From assembly GCA_043228905.1 (NCBI GenBank), contig JBHGNT010000006.1:17112001-17176000 (forward strand): a stretch of DNA of 64,000 bases. The letters are read 5' to 3'. Below the pieces are notes generated by a model, which saw nothing but the letters and a program-made list of their open reading frames with translations, did not search any database and was not told the DNA's origin. Source of the DNA: Azolla caroliniana (Eukaryota; Polypodiophyta). Position 1 is the first letter of the stretch. Each line of letters starts with the position of its first letter. Positions 31,262-42,150 of the stretch are shown here, in pieces. The translations under genes and the position numbers were made by a program.

Positions 31262-31717
31262 TGTTACGGGCATGACCATTTAATATCCCGTGGTGAGAAT
31301 TTACCGTAGTATTCTATACACGTGGATAAGTGTGAGGGTTAAACGAGAGTGTCAAGAAGGGGAGGATTACTTTTAATCCTCAGGATTGAGACAACCCATT
31401 AGGTCAAGTGTGAACTTGCCTGGGGGCCTTGGGTATCACTATAAATAAGAGCTCTAGCTACCCTCATTTGATCATCTTTTTTACTACATTGAGACTCTGC
31501 TCTTGTGGTGGGTCAACTCTTGTAGCGAGCGTGCCAGCACCAGGTACGACTCGACGCCACGGCGGTGGTATGGGACGCCGATTGAGGCTCAAGTCCGTCT
31601 CGATCCCTTCGCTCGGGGGTGGTCAGGTGGATCGACACCCTTCTTTCTCTTTCTCCTTTCTATCTATCATTAGTTTGTCCTTATCTTAAGCTTACTTTAG
31701 TACCTAGATCTCTAATA
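31262..31717 (+). repeat. G 3' LTR
   Basis: 456 bp, preceded by the polypurine tract AAAGAGGGGGAGTA (31248-31261) and followed by the TSD CCTTG. Confidence 0.9.
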
Positions 31718-31722
31718 CCTTG

Positions 31723-33145
31723 CTCCACGATTTGGCCGACGGAGATCAAATTCTTTGTTATTGTGGGCACATGCAAGACATTCTTGATGCAAGTTTGCTC
31801 GTCTTCTTTCCCAAATGGGACATTGCCGATGTGCCGAATGGGGTGCGTGGTGTCGTCTCCCATCTCTGTGAAGCTGGGTCGATCTGTAGTTCATAAATCA
31901 CGAAACCACTCTTCGTGAGATGTCATGTGATGTGAGGCGCTGGAATCGACGAACCACACGTCTTCTGAGTTGGAGGTGCTTGCGGAGTTGGAGGTCATCA
32001 TAGAGTTCGCTTTATGCCTCATACGAACATTCCACCATGGTCGCTGTAGTCGGAATTTGATGCGTGATTCATGAACATTCCACTACGATTTTCATAGTCG
32101 GAGTTCGATGCGTAGTTTGTGAGTTGTCAACTTGTTGAAGCCGACTCACTTCTCTTTTTCCAACACTCCACCTTGTAGTGGCCGACTTTGCTGCAATAAT
32201 TGCAAGTTGCGGGCCTTGTTTGCCAACCATGTTTGGTGTGGAAGCTCCCCCTTCTTCCGAAGGTTCCTCAATGGCTTCTGTGAAGGTTTGAGTTATCTTC
32301 GTGTGATGGGTCGAATTGAACTCTTCTACCGCCGTGACCTCCTCCTCGGCCACCGTCCGAATTCAAAAAAAACATTTGTCCTTCCGACATCTTGCTTTTG
32401 GTTCAGAATTGGTTCTCTTCGACTAATAGCATTGATGGGAGGTCGAAGAATGAAGGAGGGTTTTCTCTCACCAAGATTGCCGTCCGTAATGGATCGAATC
32501 GTTGTGCGAGATCGCCCAAGCATACTTGAACCATCTCGTCTTTGTCGACGTTTATTTTGAAGGAGCCAAGAGAGTCGCAAATTCTCTTGATCTTGGCGGT
32601 GTGGGTCGACACGGACATGTCTTTTCGCCGAATGTTGTTCAACTCTCGTCAGAGTTGAAGCTTTCGGGCGGTCGTGTTGGCGGCGAACATTTTCTTTAAG
32701 TTCGCCCATGCTTCTTTAGGCCTCTTGGCGTTTCGAATGTGGCTAAGTATGTCGTCGTGGACAGATGTTGCCAAGAAATACATGACTCGACTCGCCGCAT
32801 GCTCCCATGTTGCGTAGTCGGCATTCTTTAAGTCGGGTCGATTTTCTTGAGCGTCGTTGATGTAGCTCCAATACCCTTGGCTGACGAGGTATTGGGTCAT
32901 CTTGTACTCTGAAGATGAATAATTGCTCCATTCTAGCTTTCACTAAGGATCGAGCGACCCATTTGTGTTTTCATGTTGATTGTAGTGTCTTCTCTTCTTT
33001 TGCTTTCCTTCCGTCGATCATGTACACGTGCTACGTAGCGGCACTACGGTAGCCGATAGCCGGATTTTGTCGTCGGCGTTTCGAACACACAATCATGGAG
33101 TCGGGTGGGCTTAGTGGATTTTCTAAACCACATGCTCTTATACCA
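31723..33145 (-). pseudogene. C4 gag and protease region
   Basis: Minus strand from about 32943: a Copia Gag with YWSYINDAQENRPDLKNADY, KRPKEAWANLKKMFAANTTA, DEMVQVCLGDLAQRFDPLRT and SFFDLPSMLLVEENQF, with a few stops. Zinc knuckle CNYCSKVGHYKVECWKK near 32150-32200. The protease is decayed. LTITKN-like VPTITKNLISVGQIVEQG ends exactly at the G insertion point. Upstream to the LTR is a short leader ending in the primer site at 33133-33145. Confidence 0.82.
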
Positions 33146-33592
33146 TTTTAAGAATTAGGTAAGTAATTAAGCAATGATTAATTAGTACGTAATTATGTAA
33201 TTAGTTGATAAGTGGAAGATTATGTGATATGTGTGTATGTCTGTGAGAGGAAGAGAGAGAGAGAGAGAGAGAGACTTATGAATAACACAAGATGGGGGAT
33301 GAGTAACTATATTAAATTAGCATTATCATCACCAAATACAAAAATACCTACAATGAGGTATATATAGATCTCATGTGCAAGGGTGCACATGTGTAAGGAT
33401 AATATAGGTACAAAAGTGTAAGTCCTATATTAGATGTACTTGGGAGTGGAGGATCTAGAATATCCGACTTAAGTACAAGGTCCTATTTAAGGCGTTATAG
33501 TCAACACTTCTAACTAGATTCTTGATCTAAGTAAGTATGAAGTTACATGGTTGACTAACTAACTAAACTAAGTTGAGCTCGATCTCTCAACA
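33146..33592 (-). repeat. C4 5' LTR
   Basis: 447 bp, here starting TTTTAAG where the other copy has TGTTAAG, and ending CTCTCAACA. A handful of differences from the 3' copy suggests about 4-5% divergence. Confidence 0.88.
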
Positions 33593-34148
33593 CTTTCCGA
33601 TCCGGGCCTTTCCGGTCCGAACTCTTCTTCGAATCGGTGGTGTCGGTTTCTTTCTCTTTCGGAAAATGCCGACAATTCTTCAGGAATATCCTCTCCCTTG
33701 ACTTCGACCTCGTCCCCGACTTGTCCCGGTTTTGGGGACTCCAATACTAGCCTCTTCCCCGATTGAGACCATCTTCCGTGACCAGGGCCTTTGGATCGAT
33801 TCTAGACTCCCGGTCCTTCTGGCAAGGTTCCTCATCTACAAAGCTTGATTTCACACTTGCTAGGGACAACTGCTTTCCTCCGGCCCGGTGTTGCCCAACA
33901 TGACAACCAATGTCTCCCAGCTCTCCGGGAGGGAACCGACCAGGAGCAATGCGAGTACCTCATCGGCAAGAGCTACTTCCATTGAGGTTGCCTAGTGGAT
34001 CAGTCCCTGGACGGGAATCATATGCTCTGCCATACTGAAGTCGTCCTGGTACCGGAGCCTCACTAGCTTCCGAAATACCGAAACCCGATTAACAACATTC
34101 TTGTTCTGGAACATGATGCTGATCTTCTCCCAAAGTTCATGAGCCTTG
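33593..34148 (-). pseudogene. C1a gag, central and C-terminal part
   Basis: Minus-strand Copia Gag: AHELWEKISIMFQNKNVVNR, VFRKLVRLRYQDDFSMAEHM, then decayed DEVLALLLVGSLPESWETLV and a basic, Arg/Gly-rich tail before the zinc-knuckle region, with several stops. It is closely related to C1b gag at 40102-40530. On the right it is cut by C3 (TSD CCTTG/CTTTG). Confidence 0.82.
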
Positions 34149-34438
34149 TGTTGGCATAAAAGGCCGATTCCTTCCACTTTGTATCCGTCCTAGTGTGAAC
34201 ACGTTGACAAGTTAGGGCTTAGTATATAAACGAATACCTAACATTGTAATGGATGACGAGTGTAATTGTGAGAGAAAAGAAAAGAAAAATGCTCTGTGTA
34301 GAAACAAGAAGCTTTCCATTAAAGCTCGTATCTGTGTAAGTCTAAATCTTCCCTTTCTACTTTCTGTTTACGTTGTTTGTTATTCATAGTCGAACGATCC
34401 GAACAAACACTTCTACATAAACACCAACACTCTCAACA
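34149..34438 (+). repeat. C3 5' LTR
   Basis: 290 bp. TATA-like AGTATATAAACG near 34221. Followed by AG and the initiator-Met primer site TGGTATCAGAGC. Confidence 0.9.
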
Positions 34439-34539
34439 AGTGGTATCAGAGCAAGGTTCTGCTATGCGGCGGCAACAGACAACAGAAGAAAAGCTAAAAG
34501 AAAAGACCATGTCAAAAATCTCAAATCTACAAATAGAAT

Positions 34540-35587
34540 ATGGCTTCAACATCTGGAACAAGAATTGAAAGCAGAAAGTTCGACGGCAAAAACTTTGCCC
34601 TGTGGAAAGAGATGATGCAAGATGTGCTAATCATCCGAAGGGAAGTCGAAGCCATTTGACACAACAAGAAGCCTGCTTTGATGACAACAGAAAAGTGGAG
34701 ATCATTGGACGAAATAGCTCGCTCCACCATCTGAATGCATCTGGCTGAAAACGTCTATTTCAACATGGCAAGAGAGACGACATCGTTCTCATTGTGGGAG
34801 AAATTACAGGCCATATATGAGAAGAAGTCCTCATCTTCAAAACTGATATTGATCAACAATTGTTCAACATGAAGATGAAAGAGACTGATCTAGCAACATC
34901 CCACATCAACATCTTCAGTCGGGTTATGTCAGAGCTCTCGTCACAAGGGATCAACATCGAAGAAGAAGTGAAAGCCCTTGCCCTCCTATCGAGGTTTCCG
35001 ATGAGTTGGGAGGTATTATGTACGACTTACGCCAATAGCCGACCGATCCTAAATCTAGACGAAACAACCGGCCAAGTCCTCACAGAGGAAATCAGGCGAA
35101 AATCGATGCGACTCACCATGGATGAGTCGGTAGAAGCTCATCACTTGACCGAGTCGTTCGGTCGACAAAGTCAAACGAAAGAACAAGATGACAGAAGCGG
35201 TTGTCGCTACAGTCGATCGAAAACAAGGGGTGACCGACAACGGTCAAAGTTGAGAACGGGCCGAACAAGTGAGTACTGCACACACTGCAGGAAAGTTGGC
35301 CACAATGTTTCCGACTATTGGTCAATAAAAGGAAAAGAGAGTGGTCGGCGATCCGAGCGGAATCGGGGACGTTCCGACTCGGACCACTCTCCAGTCGGCA
35401 ACCAGAGCAATGTTGCCGACACCCGATCCGAAGAAATCCTCTCCCTAGAGGATTCGATGATCAGAGAAATCCTCTACAGTGCACAAGTTGCACACACATG
35501 GCTACTAGACTTTGGTGCCACATTTCACGTGACCCCCAACGTTGAATGGTTCTCGAAGTATTCAGCCGACGCCAGCGGCAGTGTCTG
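34540..35587 (+). pseudogene. C3 gag and protease
   Basis: ATG at 34540 begins ASTSGTRIESRKFDGKNFAL, the usual N terminus of Copia Gag. Stops at about 34657 and 34731. The second half is open: INIFSRVMSELSSQGINIEE, LLSRFPMSWEVLCTTYANSR. The zinc knuckle reads CTHCRKVGHNVSDYW, with the last Cys replaced by Tyr. Protease WLLDFGATFHVTPNVEWF has DFGA instead of DSGA. A TGA at 35586-35588 ends the frame. Confidence 0.85.
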
Positions 35588-36700
35588 ACTGGGAAACGGG
35601 CAGGACTGCAAGATAGCTGGAATTGGGGAGGTTCCCATCATATTGCCAAATGGCAACACAATAACCCTACACTGAGTTCGACACGTACCCGATCTAAAGA
35701 GGAGTCTGGTCTCCATCGGCATGTTAGCCGAAGACGGGTATCAAATGACTCTACACGAGTCGACATGGGTGATCAACCTTGAGGGGGCCATGAATGTAGC
35801 CGAGAAAACCGACCCAAACTTATGGCATGGCCGACTTGCCACATGTCTCAAGCCGGACTTGATTGGCTGATGTCGGTCGACTACATCCCAAAACTCCAGA
35901 CAAAGACGGACTTCTGCGAGTACTGTTGATATGGAAAATAGACCCGAATTCCGCACTCTCTCCACTATAAGATGGTACGACAACCCCTAGAGCTTGTGCA
36001 CACAGACATATGTGCGCCCATGCCAGAGCGATCACGAGGAGGCTCCCAGTACTTCATCACATTCATAGATGACTATACACGGAAAGTTTGGGCATACTCC
36101 ATCAAGTCCAAAGATGAAGCGCTTGAGGTCTTCACTCGATGGATATTTGAAGTGGAAAACCGGTCGGGACACAGAGTGAAGACACTCTAATCCAACAATG
36201 GAGGTGAGTAAACCTCCAGAGCCTTCAAATAGTACCTGTCCGAAAAAGGGATCCAGCATCAAAAGACCGTTCCTTACACACCCATGCAGGATGGGGTGGC
36301 TGAACGGATCAACCGAACGATCCAAGGGAGGGCGACGACAATGCTCCAGTAGGCCGGACTAAAGCTAGAATTCTGGGCCGAGGCATTGCAGACAGTAGTG
36401 TACCTAATAAATCTAGCGCCGTCAAGAGCAATTAGGCTCGAAGTGCCAAGGGCACTATGGTCAGGCAAACAACCGACCTACAATAGGCTTCGTATATTCG
36501 GATGCGAAGCCTACGTGTTCATCCCTAGGGACAAAAGGACAAAGTTGGCACCCCATGCAACGAAGTGCATATTTCTCGGTTATGGAACCGATGGGGACTT
36601 TGGCTACCGACTATGGGACCCTGAGAACCGGAAATTGATCCAGAGCAGCGACGTGGTCTTCAATGAAGACTCTATCTTCTCTTAGAGGAACCAACAGAAA
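35588..36700 (+). pseudogene. C3 GAG-pre-integrase and integrase
   Basis: GAG-pre-IN is seen as DPNLWHGRLAT with stops. The integrase core begins RQPLELVHTDICAPMPERSR (first Asp), FITFIDDYTRKVWAYSIKSK, then SNNGGE with a stop before it and another after (second Asp replaced by Asn), and TPMQDGVAERINRTIQGRAT (Glu). The C-terminal part is RIFGCEAYVFIPRDKRTKLA and CIFLGYGTDGDFGYRLWDPE, ending at a stop at 36683. Confidence 0.85.
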
Positions 36701-38769
36701 ATAGTGGGCAAGAAGGTATTTTTCGAATATGAAAGCATTGACGTAGAAGGACCGACCCACCAGGCCGACTCAGAGAGTCAACAGACAATCGAACTCCAAC
36801 CAGCTAATTATCTTTCTGCTAACACCGAATCGGCAACAAGTCCCAACATCGAATTCAAAGACAAAGTCATCAAAGACAAAGCCGCGTCGACAATGATCGA
36901 CAAAGGCAGATTCACCAAGAGACAAGTAAGAAAAGAGTCGACGATACCCATAGGGGAGAACACCTAGACCGCCCAAATCCCAAACCGGGGGCGGAACACC
37001 TAGCAAGAGTCCTGACATAGATGGTTCATCAAATTCCAATCATCAAACACAACCGATCAAAGGATCTGAGCCAAACATTTCGACACTCAGGAGATCTAGA
37101 CGAGCGCGATGGCAAACAAAGTTTTATCAACCGGGCCTCGACTACGTCAACTACACGGATGCAGGTGAACCAAGCATGTATGAAGAAGCTATGGCCGCAC
37201 CGGATGCCAAAACATGGCTACAAGCCATGAAATCCGAAATGAACTCGATTCATCAGAATCAGACATGGGACCTGGTCGAACTACTAGCAAGACAAAAGCA
37301 GCTACCTTGCAAGTGGGTATTCCGATACAAATATGTGTCTTATTCAGAGAAACCCAGGTATAAAGCTCAACTTGTTACGAAAGGGTTCAAACAAGAGCAT
37401 GGGGTCGACTACGACAAGATATTTTCACCAATAGTCAAGATGACCACCCTCTGACTCCTACTAGGAGTTGTGGCGACAGAGGACCTAGAGCTAGAGCTAA
37501 TGGATGTAAAGACGACGTTCCTACATGGAGATCTGGAAGAAGACATATACATGTCTCGGCTAGCAGGCTTCACGGTGACGGGGGAGAACAGTGAGGATTC
37601 TTGTATGTCGACTGAAGAAAAGTCTCTATGGCTTAAAACAAGCATCGAGGATGTGGTACCATAAGTCAGACTCCTACATACGGCAGCTTGGATACAACAT
37701 ATCAGACTCCGACCCATGCATGTATGCTCGACAACTGGCCGACAAGTCCAGGATCTATCTGATCCTATATGTCGACGACATATTGATTGCAGGAAGCAAT
37801 CAGGCAGAGATTGGTAAGTTGAAGCGGAGCCTTCATGCAAAATTCGCAATGAAGGAACTAGGACAAGCTCGACACATATTGGGCATGAGGATAGAGCAAA
37901 ATCGGACGACCAAGACTCTTCGACTCTCCCAATCCAATTACATCCGCAAAGTGCTGAAGCGCTTCAACATGGAGAATGTGAAGCCAGCACCGACACCACT
38001 TCCGACGTTGATCAGACTATCGGACAGAGATTCTCCTTCGACGGACAAGGAGAGAGAGCTAAATGGAAAGATACCCTATGCATCGGCAGTAGGAAGTATC
38101 ATGTACGCAATGGTGGCGACCCGACCCGACCTAGAGTATGTTGTAGGGGTGGTTAGCCAGTACATGTCAAACCCAGGAAAGAAACATTGGGAGGTCGCCA
38201 AGCACATCCTTAGGTATCTGAAAGGAACCACGGATGCACAACTAACTTTCGGACTGATAAACTCAGTCGAAGTCGAAGACTATACCGATTCCAACTACGT
38301 TGGAAATACATACAATCGGAAATCGACATCAGGATACATCTTCACCTATGGTGGCGGTGCAATATCATGGAGGTCGAAACTTCAAGAGTGCACAGCTTTG
38401 TCTACTACAAATGCCAAGTACATAGCAACATCGAAAGCAGCGAAAGAAGCGATCTGGCTACACCGATTGATTGCCGATTTTGGAACTACAAGCGGAATTG
38501 ACCGATCAGCGCCAACCATCCATTGCGACTCACAGAGCACAATACACCTCATCAACAATACTGTCTACCATGCGAAGACGAAGCATATTGAGGTGCGGTA
38601 TCATCATATTCGGGAGCTCATAACAGAGAAGAAGCTCGAAGTCCGGAAGATTGACACTGAGATGAATATCGTTGATTGCCTGACGAAGCCACTTCTAGAT
38701 GAACGGTTTGGAGCACTGAGGACGAAGATGGGACTACGACAAGCGACAGAGCAGAAGAAAACCAAATGA
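36701..38769 (+). pseudogene. C3 reverse transcriptase and RNase H
   Basis: After an acidic linker, RT begins MKSEMNSIHQNQTWDLVELL. Motifs: KGFKQEHGVDYDKIFSPIVK, a TGA at 37453-37455, LMDVKTTFLHGDLEEDIYMS, a frameshift near 37600, VCRLKKSLYGLKQASRMWYH and the catalytic LILYVDDILIAG at about 37759-37795. RNase H: EDYTDSNYVGNTYNRKSTSG, ALSTTNAKYIATSKAAKEAI (E of EAEY lost) and IHCDSQSTIHLINNTVYHAK. The 37591-38769 part is open for 392 codons. Confidence 0.9.
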
Positions 38770-38940
38770 GAAGCAGAAGGTAAGAGTTGATCGATAATCA
38801 TACCATACCTCTGCTGACTCGGCTACTTGCCGACAAACTTGTAACATAAAATCTAGTTAAATTTGTAGTCTAGGTTTACGGGGGAGACCACCCCAAACAT
38901 TTGTCATTGTACAGAAGAGTAGTCCTTTTACGGGGGAGTT

Positions 38941-39228
38941 TGTTGGCATAAAATGCCAACTCCTTCCACTTTGTATCTGTCCTAGTGTGAACACGTTAAC
39001 AAGTTAGGGCTTAGTATATAAACGAATACCTAACATTGTAATGGATGACGAGTGTAATTCTTCGAGAAAAGAAAAGAAAAACAATGTGCAGAAACAAGAA
39101 GCTTTCCATTAAAGCTTGTATCTATGTAAGTCTAAATCTGCCCTTTCGACTTTCTGTTTACATTGTTTGTTGTTCATAGCCAAACAATCCGAACAAACAG
39201 TTCCGCATAAACACAAGCACTCTCAACA
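38941..39228 (+). repeat. C3 3' LTR
   Basis: 288 bp with the polypurine tract at 38930-38940 just before it and the TSD CTTTG just after. Confidence 0.9.
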
Positions 39229-39495
39229 CTTTGCTCTCTTCATTGAAGTTGTTGTGCAGGCTCATGTCGATGAAGCACCGGATGTATGCCGTCGTCTTCA
39301 TGTCCATCACCTCCCACACAGTGATGTCGATCTTATACGGTCTCTTGTCCCCGAACGGAACTGGCAACCAAAGATCTTTAACCACCAGCATATCCCTCAT
39401 CTTCGACTTCCGCACTGAGTAGTTGGAGCCGGTGAGCTTGAACATGCCACCGAACGATTCTTCCATTTCCTATGTTGTTTGCTCTGATTCTAGTT
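39229..39495 (-). pseudogene. C1a gag N-terminus and primer site
   Basis: Minus strand from 39466: MEESFGGMFKLTGSNYSVRK, then SKMRDMLVVKDLWLPVPFGD and TVWEVMDMKTTAYIRCFIDM, the standard N terminus of a Copia Gag. The primer site TAGAATCAGAGC (plus-strand 39481-39492) differs at two positions from TGGTATCAGAGC. The gag is cut by C3 and resumes at 34148. Confidence 0.85.
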
Positions 39496-40101
39496 TGAAG
39501 AGAATAGCACAGAATATTGCTCGGCCACAACTGAGTCTTGAATCACTTCTATGAGAATGAAACACAGAAAGGAGAAATAGAGAGTGAACGCACGTACACA
39601 CACACAACGATAGAGAGTACACAGGATGTTTATGTGGAAAACCCTGAATGGGAAAAAACCATGGGAGCCCACAGACTCCAACTATCACTATGAGGAAAAT
39701 GGGTACAATCAGATACTCAGAGGCAACTACCTCGAGCTCTGTATCTTCGCCAACCGGCGGTTACAACAGAGTATCGCTCTGTATCTCGCTCTCTCTCTCC
39801 CTATACAACAGTTATATCAACAACAATATGACAACAACTACGTATTGCGATTGTCCTAGGTCATATTTATACTGATATGAGCTTAGGTCTATTTACAAAT
39901 GTAGCCTCAATAGGCTTATTGAAAACATATTTACAAATATGTCTTCTATTTTGGTTCTCACCGGGTCCATCTGATCCGGGTTCCGAATCTCTTCCGCTTC
40001 TCACCGGGTCCACCCGATCCAGTTTCCGGATCTCTTTCGGTTCTCACCGGGTCCTCGTCATTTATAACCGGATCCCATCCGGAGGGAACGATTTCCCAAC
40101 A
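39496..40101 (-). repeat. C1a 5' LTR
   Basis: 606 bp, the same length as the 3' copy at 1975-2580. The outer flank runs directly into C1b gag (CGACTTGTCCCGG). Confidence 0.9.
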
Positions 40102-40666
40102 CTCCCCCCGACTTGTCCCGGTTTTTGGGACTCCGATACCGGCCTCTTCTCCGGTTGTGGTCATCTTCTGGGACCAAGGCCTTCGGATCGGTTCTGGACT
40201 CCAGGTCCTTCCGGCGAACTTCTTCATCTAGCAAGCTTGACTTGACTCCTTCTTGGGACAATTGTTTTCCTTCCGGCCCAACGTTGCCCAATGTGACAAA
40301 TAGCATCTCCCAACTATCTGGGAGGAAACCGAGTAGGAGTAATGCGAGTACCTCATCGGTAAGAGGTACTTCCAGCGAGGTTTCCTGGTGTATTAGTCCC
40401 TGGAAGGCATTCATGTGCTCCATCATACTAGAGTCATCCTGGCACTGGAGCCTCACTAACTTTCGGAATACCAAAACCCGATTAACAACATTCTTGTTCT
40501 GGAACATGATGCCGATCTTCTCCTAGAGTTTATGAGCCTTGCTCTCTTCATTGAAGTTGTTGTACAGGCTCATGTCGATGAAGCACCAGTTGTATGCTGT
40601 CATCTTCATGTGCATCACCTCCCATGTTGCGGCATCGATATTATCCAGTTTCTTATCCCCGAACTA
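40102..40666 (-). pseudogene. C1b gag, central part
   Basis: Minus-strand Gag open from about 40507: FRKLVRLQCQDDSSMMEHMN, DEVLALLLLGFLPDSWEMLF, and the basic tail KNRDKSGG, ending at the C1a LTR. Further right ATWEVMHMKMTAYNWCFIDM is readable with frame breaks. The rest of the same gag (zinc knuckle) is at 1974-1909, so the two pieces were adjacent before C1a inserted. On the right it is cut by N4. Confidence 0.82.
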
Positions 40667-41140
40667 TATTATCCCGAAAATACGACGAGGATATGTGAAC
40701 GTTGAGGCAAGACCCCGGGGCCTTTGACTAGAGGATATCAAATTCGTGTATTTATATACTAAGAATTAACCGAAATGAGAAAGATTAATCAATTTCATTA
40801 ACAAGTAGAAAGAAAGATTACAATTAATCCCAAGATTGGGATTACAAAAAGTTTGCTAATGGAGATGGCTAGAGTAATAGATTAGAGGAAGTTAATATAT
40901 GAATTCTATAGAAAATTAGGGTTTTTGGCTTTGATAAGAGATTATGGTTTTATGAGTTGAATAGCTTCCGTATGGAAATTTAGGGTTATGAGTAAGATAT
41001 GGCTTCCATAAGGAAATTAGGGTTTTACTTGAGAGATATGGCTTCAATAAGATAGGGGAGCTCTGAAGGAAAAGAAAAACAATATAATATATATAGAGAG
41101 CCTGAGTGTAGGAAAAAAAAATGGAATTTTATATGGAGTT

Positions 41141-41345
41141 CTCCCTTGATCATCTGCATGTCCACTTTTTGTTGCATGGCCTCTACTTTTAGTTGCTTAG
41201 CTTTTTCTTTTAGTTGCATCTATTTTTAGTTGCATGGCTTTTTCGTTTAGTTGCATGTGACCGTCCACATGACCTTTACTTTTTGCATGCACTCCAACTT
41301 TAGTTGCTTGCGTCCACATGGCCTTTACTTTAGTTCTCTTCACTT
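41141..41345. repeat. TTTTAGTTGCATGG repeat block in N4
   Basis: About eight degenerate copies of (T)TTTAGTTGCATGGC, some with CTTTACTT spacers, in a 200-bp stretch. Confidence 0.8.
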
Positions 41346-41434
41346 TAATTTAGTTTGTTGCATGATCCAATCTTCCGTCCGTCCGCGTCCAACCTCGTCC
41401 GGTAGCCAGTTCCGCCCGATCACCAAATCCCTCG

Positions 41435-41640
41435 CCGGCCGGTTCCAGTTTGCTTGCCGGTTCCGGTTTTGCTTACCGGCCGGTTTCCGGTTTTGCTTGC
41501 CGACCGGTTCCGGTTCCGGTTTGCTTGCAGGTTCTGGTTTTGCTTGCCGGCCGGTTCCGGTTCTGGTTTGCTTGCCGGTTCCAATTTCGGTTGGCTTGCT
41601 GGTTCCGGTTCCAGTTTTGCTTACCGGCCGGTTTTTGGAT
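41435..41640. repeat. GCTTGCCGGTTCCGGTTTT minisatellite in N4
   Basis: Roughly ten degenerate units of 20-25 bp rich in CCGG. It is similar in composition and position to the CCTTGCCGGTATGCCG minisatellite in the B LTR. Confidence 0.85.
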
Positions 41641-41969
41641 TTTGGGAACTTGGCCACCATCATCCATCAAGACAAAGTGGCCAAAGTGCTCTTAGCAGAA
41701 ATGAAAAATGAGGGAGCTCAAGGTGCTTATATAGCCAGGGCCCTAACTTTCCTATCTATGTGGGATAGTTCTAATTTCCCTATCTTCTCAAACTTCATTT
41801 TCACATAACTTGATATGTATTTCTCCATTTTGTATATAGTAAAATACGTTTTGAAGCTCTTGAGTATATCCATCTTTCTATAGTAAGCTACTAATATAAT
41901 CTATAATAATTATTTCATTATTTTTTATTTATTTATTTTAACATAGTGTGTGAAGATTCACACGACACC

Positions 41970-42150
41970 AGTAACCAAAGATCGACTTCCACAATGAGTA
42001 GTTGGAGACGGTGATCTTGAACATGCCGCCAAACGACTAATCCATTTGCTGTGTTGTTCACTTTGATACCAGTTTGTAGAGAATACCGCGGAATATTGCT
42101 CGGCCACAACTGAGTCTTGAATCACATCAATGAGAATGAAACACAGAAAT
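41970..42150 (-). pseudogene. C1b gag start, primer site and LTR remnant
   Basis: Matches 39356-39570: the gag N-terminal stretch, a primer-site remnant TGGTATCAAAG (plus-strand 42061-42071) and the first 76 bp of a C1-type 5' LTR (42075-42150, TGTAGAGAATACC). The LTR is cut by the V LTR at 42151, and its remainder is not seen in the window. Confidence 0.8.

Larger units (their letters stand above)
24624..31717 (+). mobile_element. G: chromovirus with initiator-Met primer site and long leader
   Basis: Two 456-bp LTRs (24624-25079 and 31262-31717) and a perfect TSD CCTTG (24619-24623 and 31718-31722) inside C4. Primer site TGGTATCAGAGC at 25082-25093. A 1.7 kb leader precedes gag at 26770. 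Pol has protease, RT, RNase H, integrase and a Tekay-like C-terminal chromodomain. The LTRs differ by about 5% by eye. Several stops and at least one frameshift make it inactive. The LTR 3' end is TAATA rather than the usual CA end. Confidence 0.9.
22481..33592 (-). mobile_element. C4: internally deleted Copia element carrying G
   Basis: LTRs of 445 bp (22481-22925, 3') and 447 bp (33146-33592, 5'), TGTTAAG to CTCTCAACA. Flanks ATTTC (22476-22480) and CTTTC (33593-33597) look like a TSD with one mismatch. Polypurine tract CTTGAGGGGGTG (minus, about 22926-22937). The primer site TGGTATAAGAGC (33133-33145 on the plus strand) differs by one base from the initiator-Met site. The RT and RNase H are missing, so it could only move with help. 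G split it before the GAG-pre-integrase. Confidence 0.85.
34149..39228 (+). mobile_element. C3: complete-length but decayed Copia element
   Basis: LTRs 34149-34438 (290 bp) and 38941-39228 (288 bp), TGTTGGCATAAAA to CTCTCAACA. Flanks CCTTG (34144-34148) and CTTTG (39229-39233) in C1a gag; the second C1 copy at 40530 has the uninterrupted site. Primer site TGGTATCAGAGC at 34441-34452, polypurine tract ACGGGGGAGTT at 38930-38940. Gag, protease, integrase, RT and RNase H are all recognisable, with many stops. The LTRs differ by roughly 7-8% by eye. Confidence 0.92.
1975..40101 (-). mobile_element. C1a: Copia element, expanded to 38 kb by nested insertions
   Basis: The outer LTRs are 606 bp each (1975-2580 is the 3' LTR, 39496-40101 the 5' LTR). 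The flanks GTCCC (1970-1974) and CTCCC (40102-40106) look like a 5-bp TSD with one mismatch, and gag of a second C1 copy (C1b) lies on both sides. Own sequence: 39495-39229 and 34148-33593 (gag), 22480-21934 (protease/GAG-pre-IN), 8934-5963 (integrase/RT, minus a solo LTR) and 3022-2581 (RNase H end). Everything else is inserted. The native element would be about 6 kb. The LTRs differ at up to roughly one base in ten where compared by eye, so this is an old insertion. A modified initiator-Met primer site is at 39481-39492. Confidence 0.85.
40667..41969 (-). mobile_element. N4: partial LTR of the TGTCGT/ACGACA class
   Basis: The right end, read on the minus strand, is TGTCGTGTGAATCTTCACAC followed by ACTATG, close to the starts of B (GCACACTATG) and N3 (same words). 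The left end lacks ACGACA and a few bases of the C1b gag are missing at the junction, so the LTR end is probably deleted. The body has a GC-rich minisatellite (41435-41640), a TTTTAGTTGCATGG repeat block (41141-41345) and TATA-like sequences on the minus strand near 41742 and 41085. No coding potential beyond repeat-derived frames. Confidence 0.6.
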
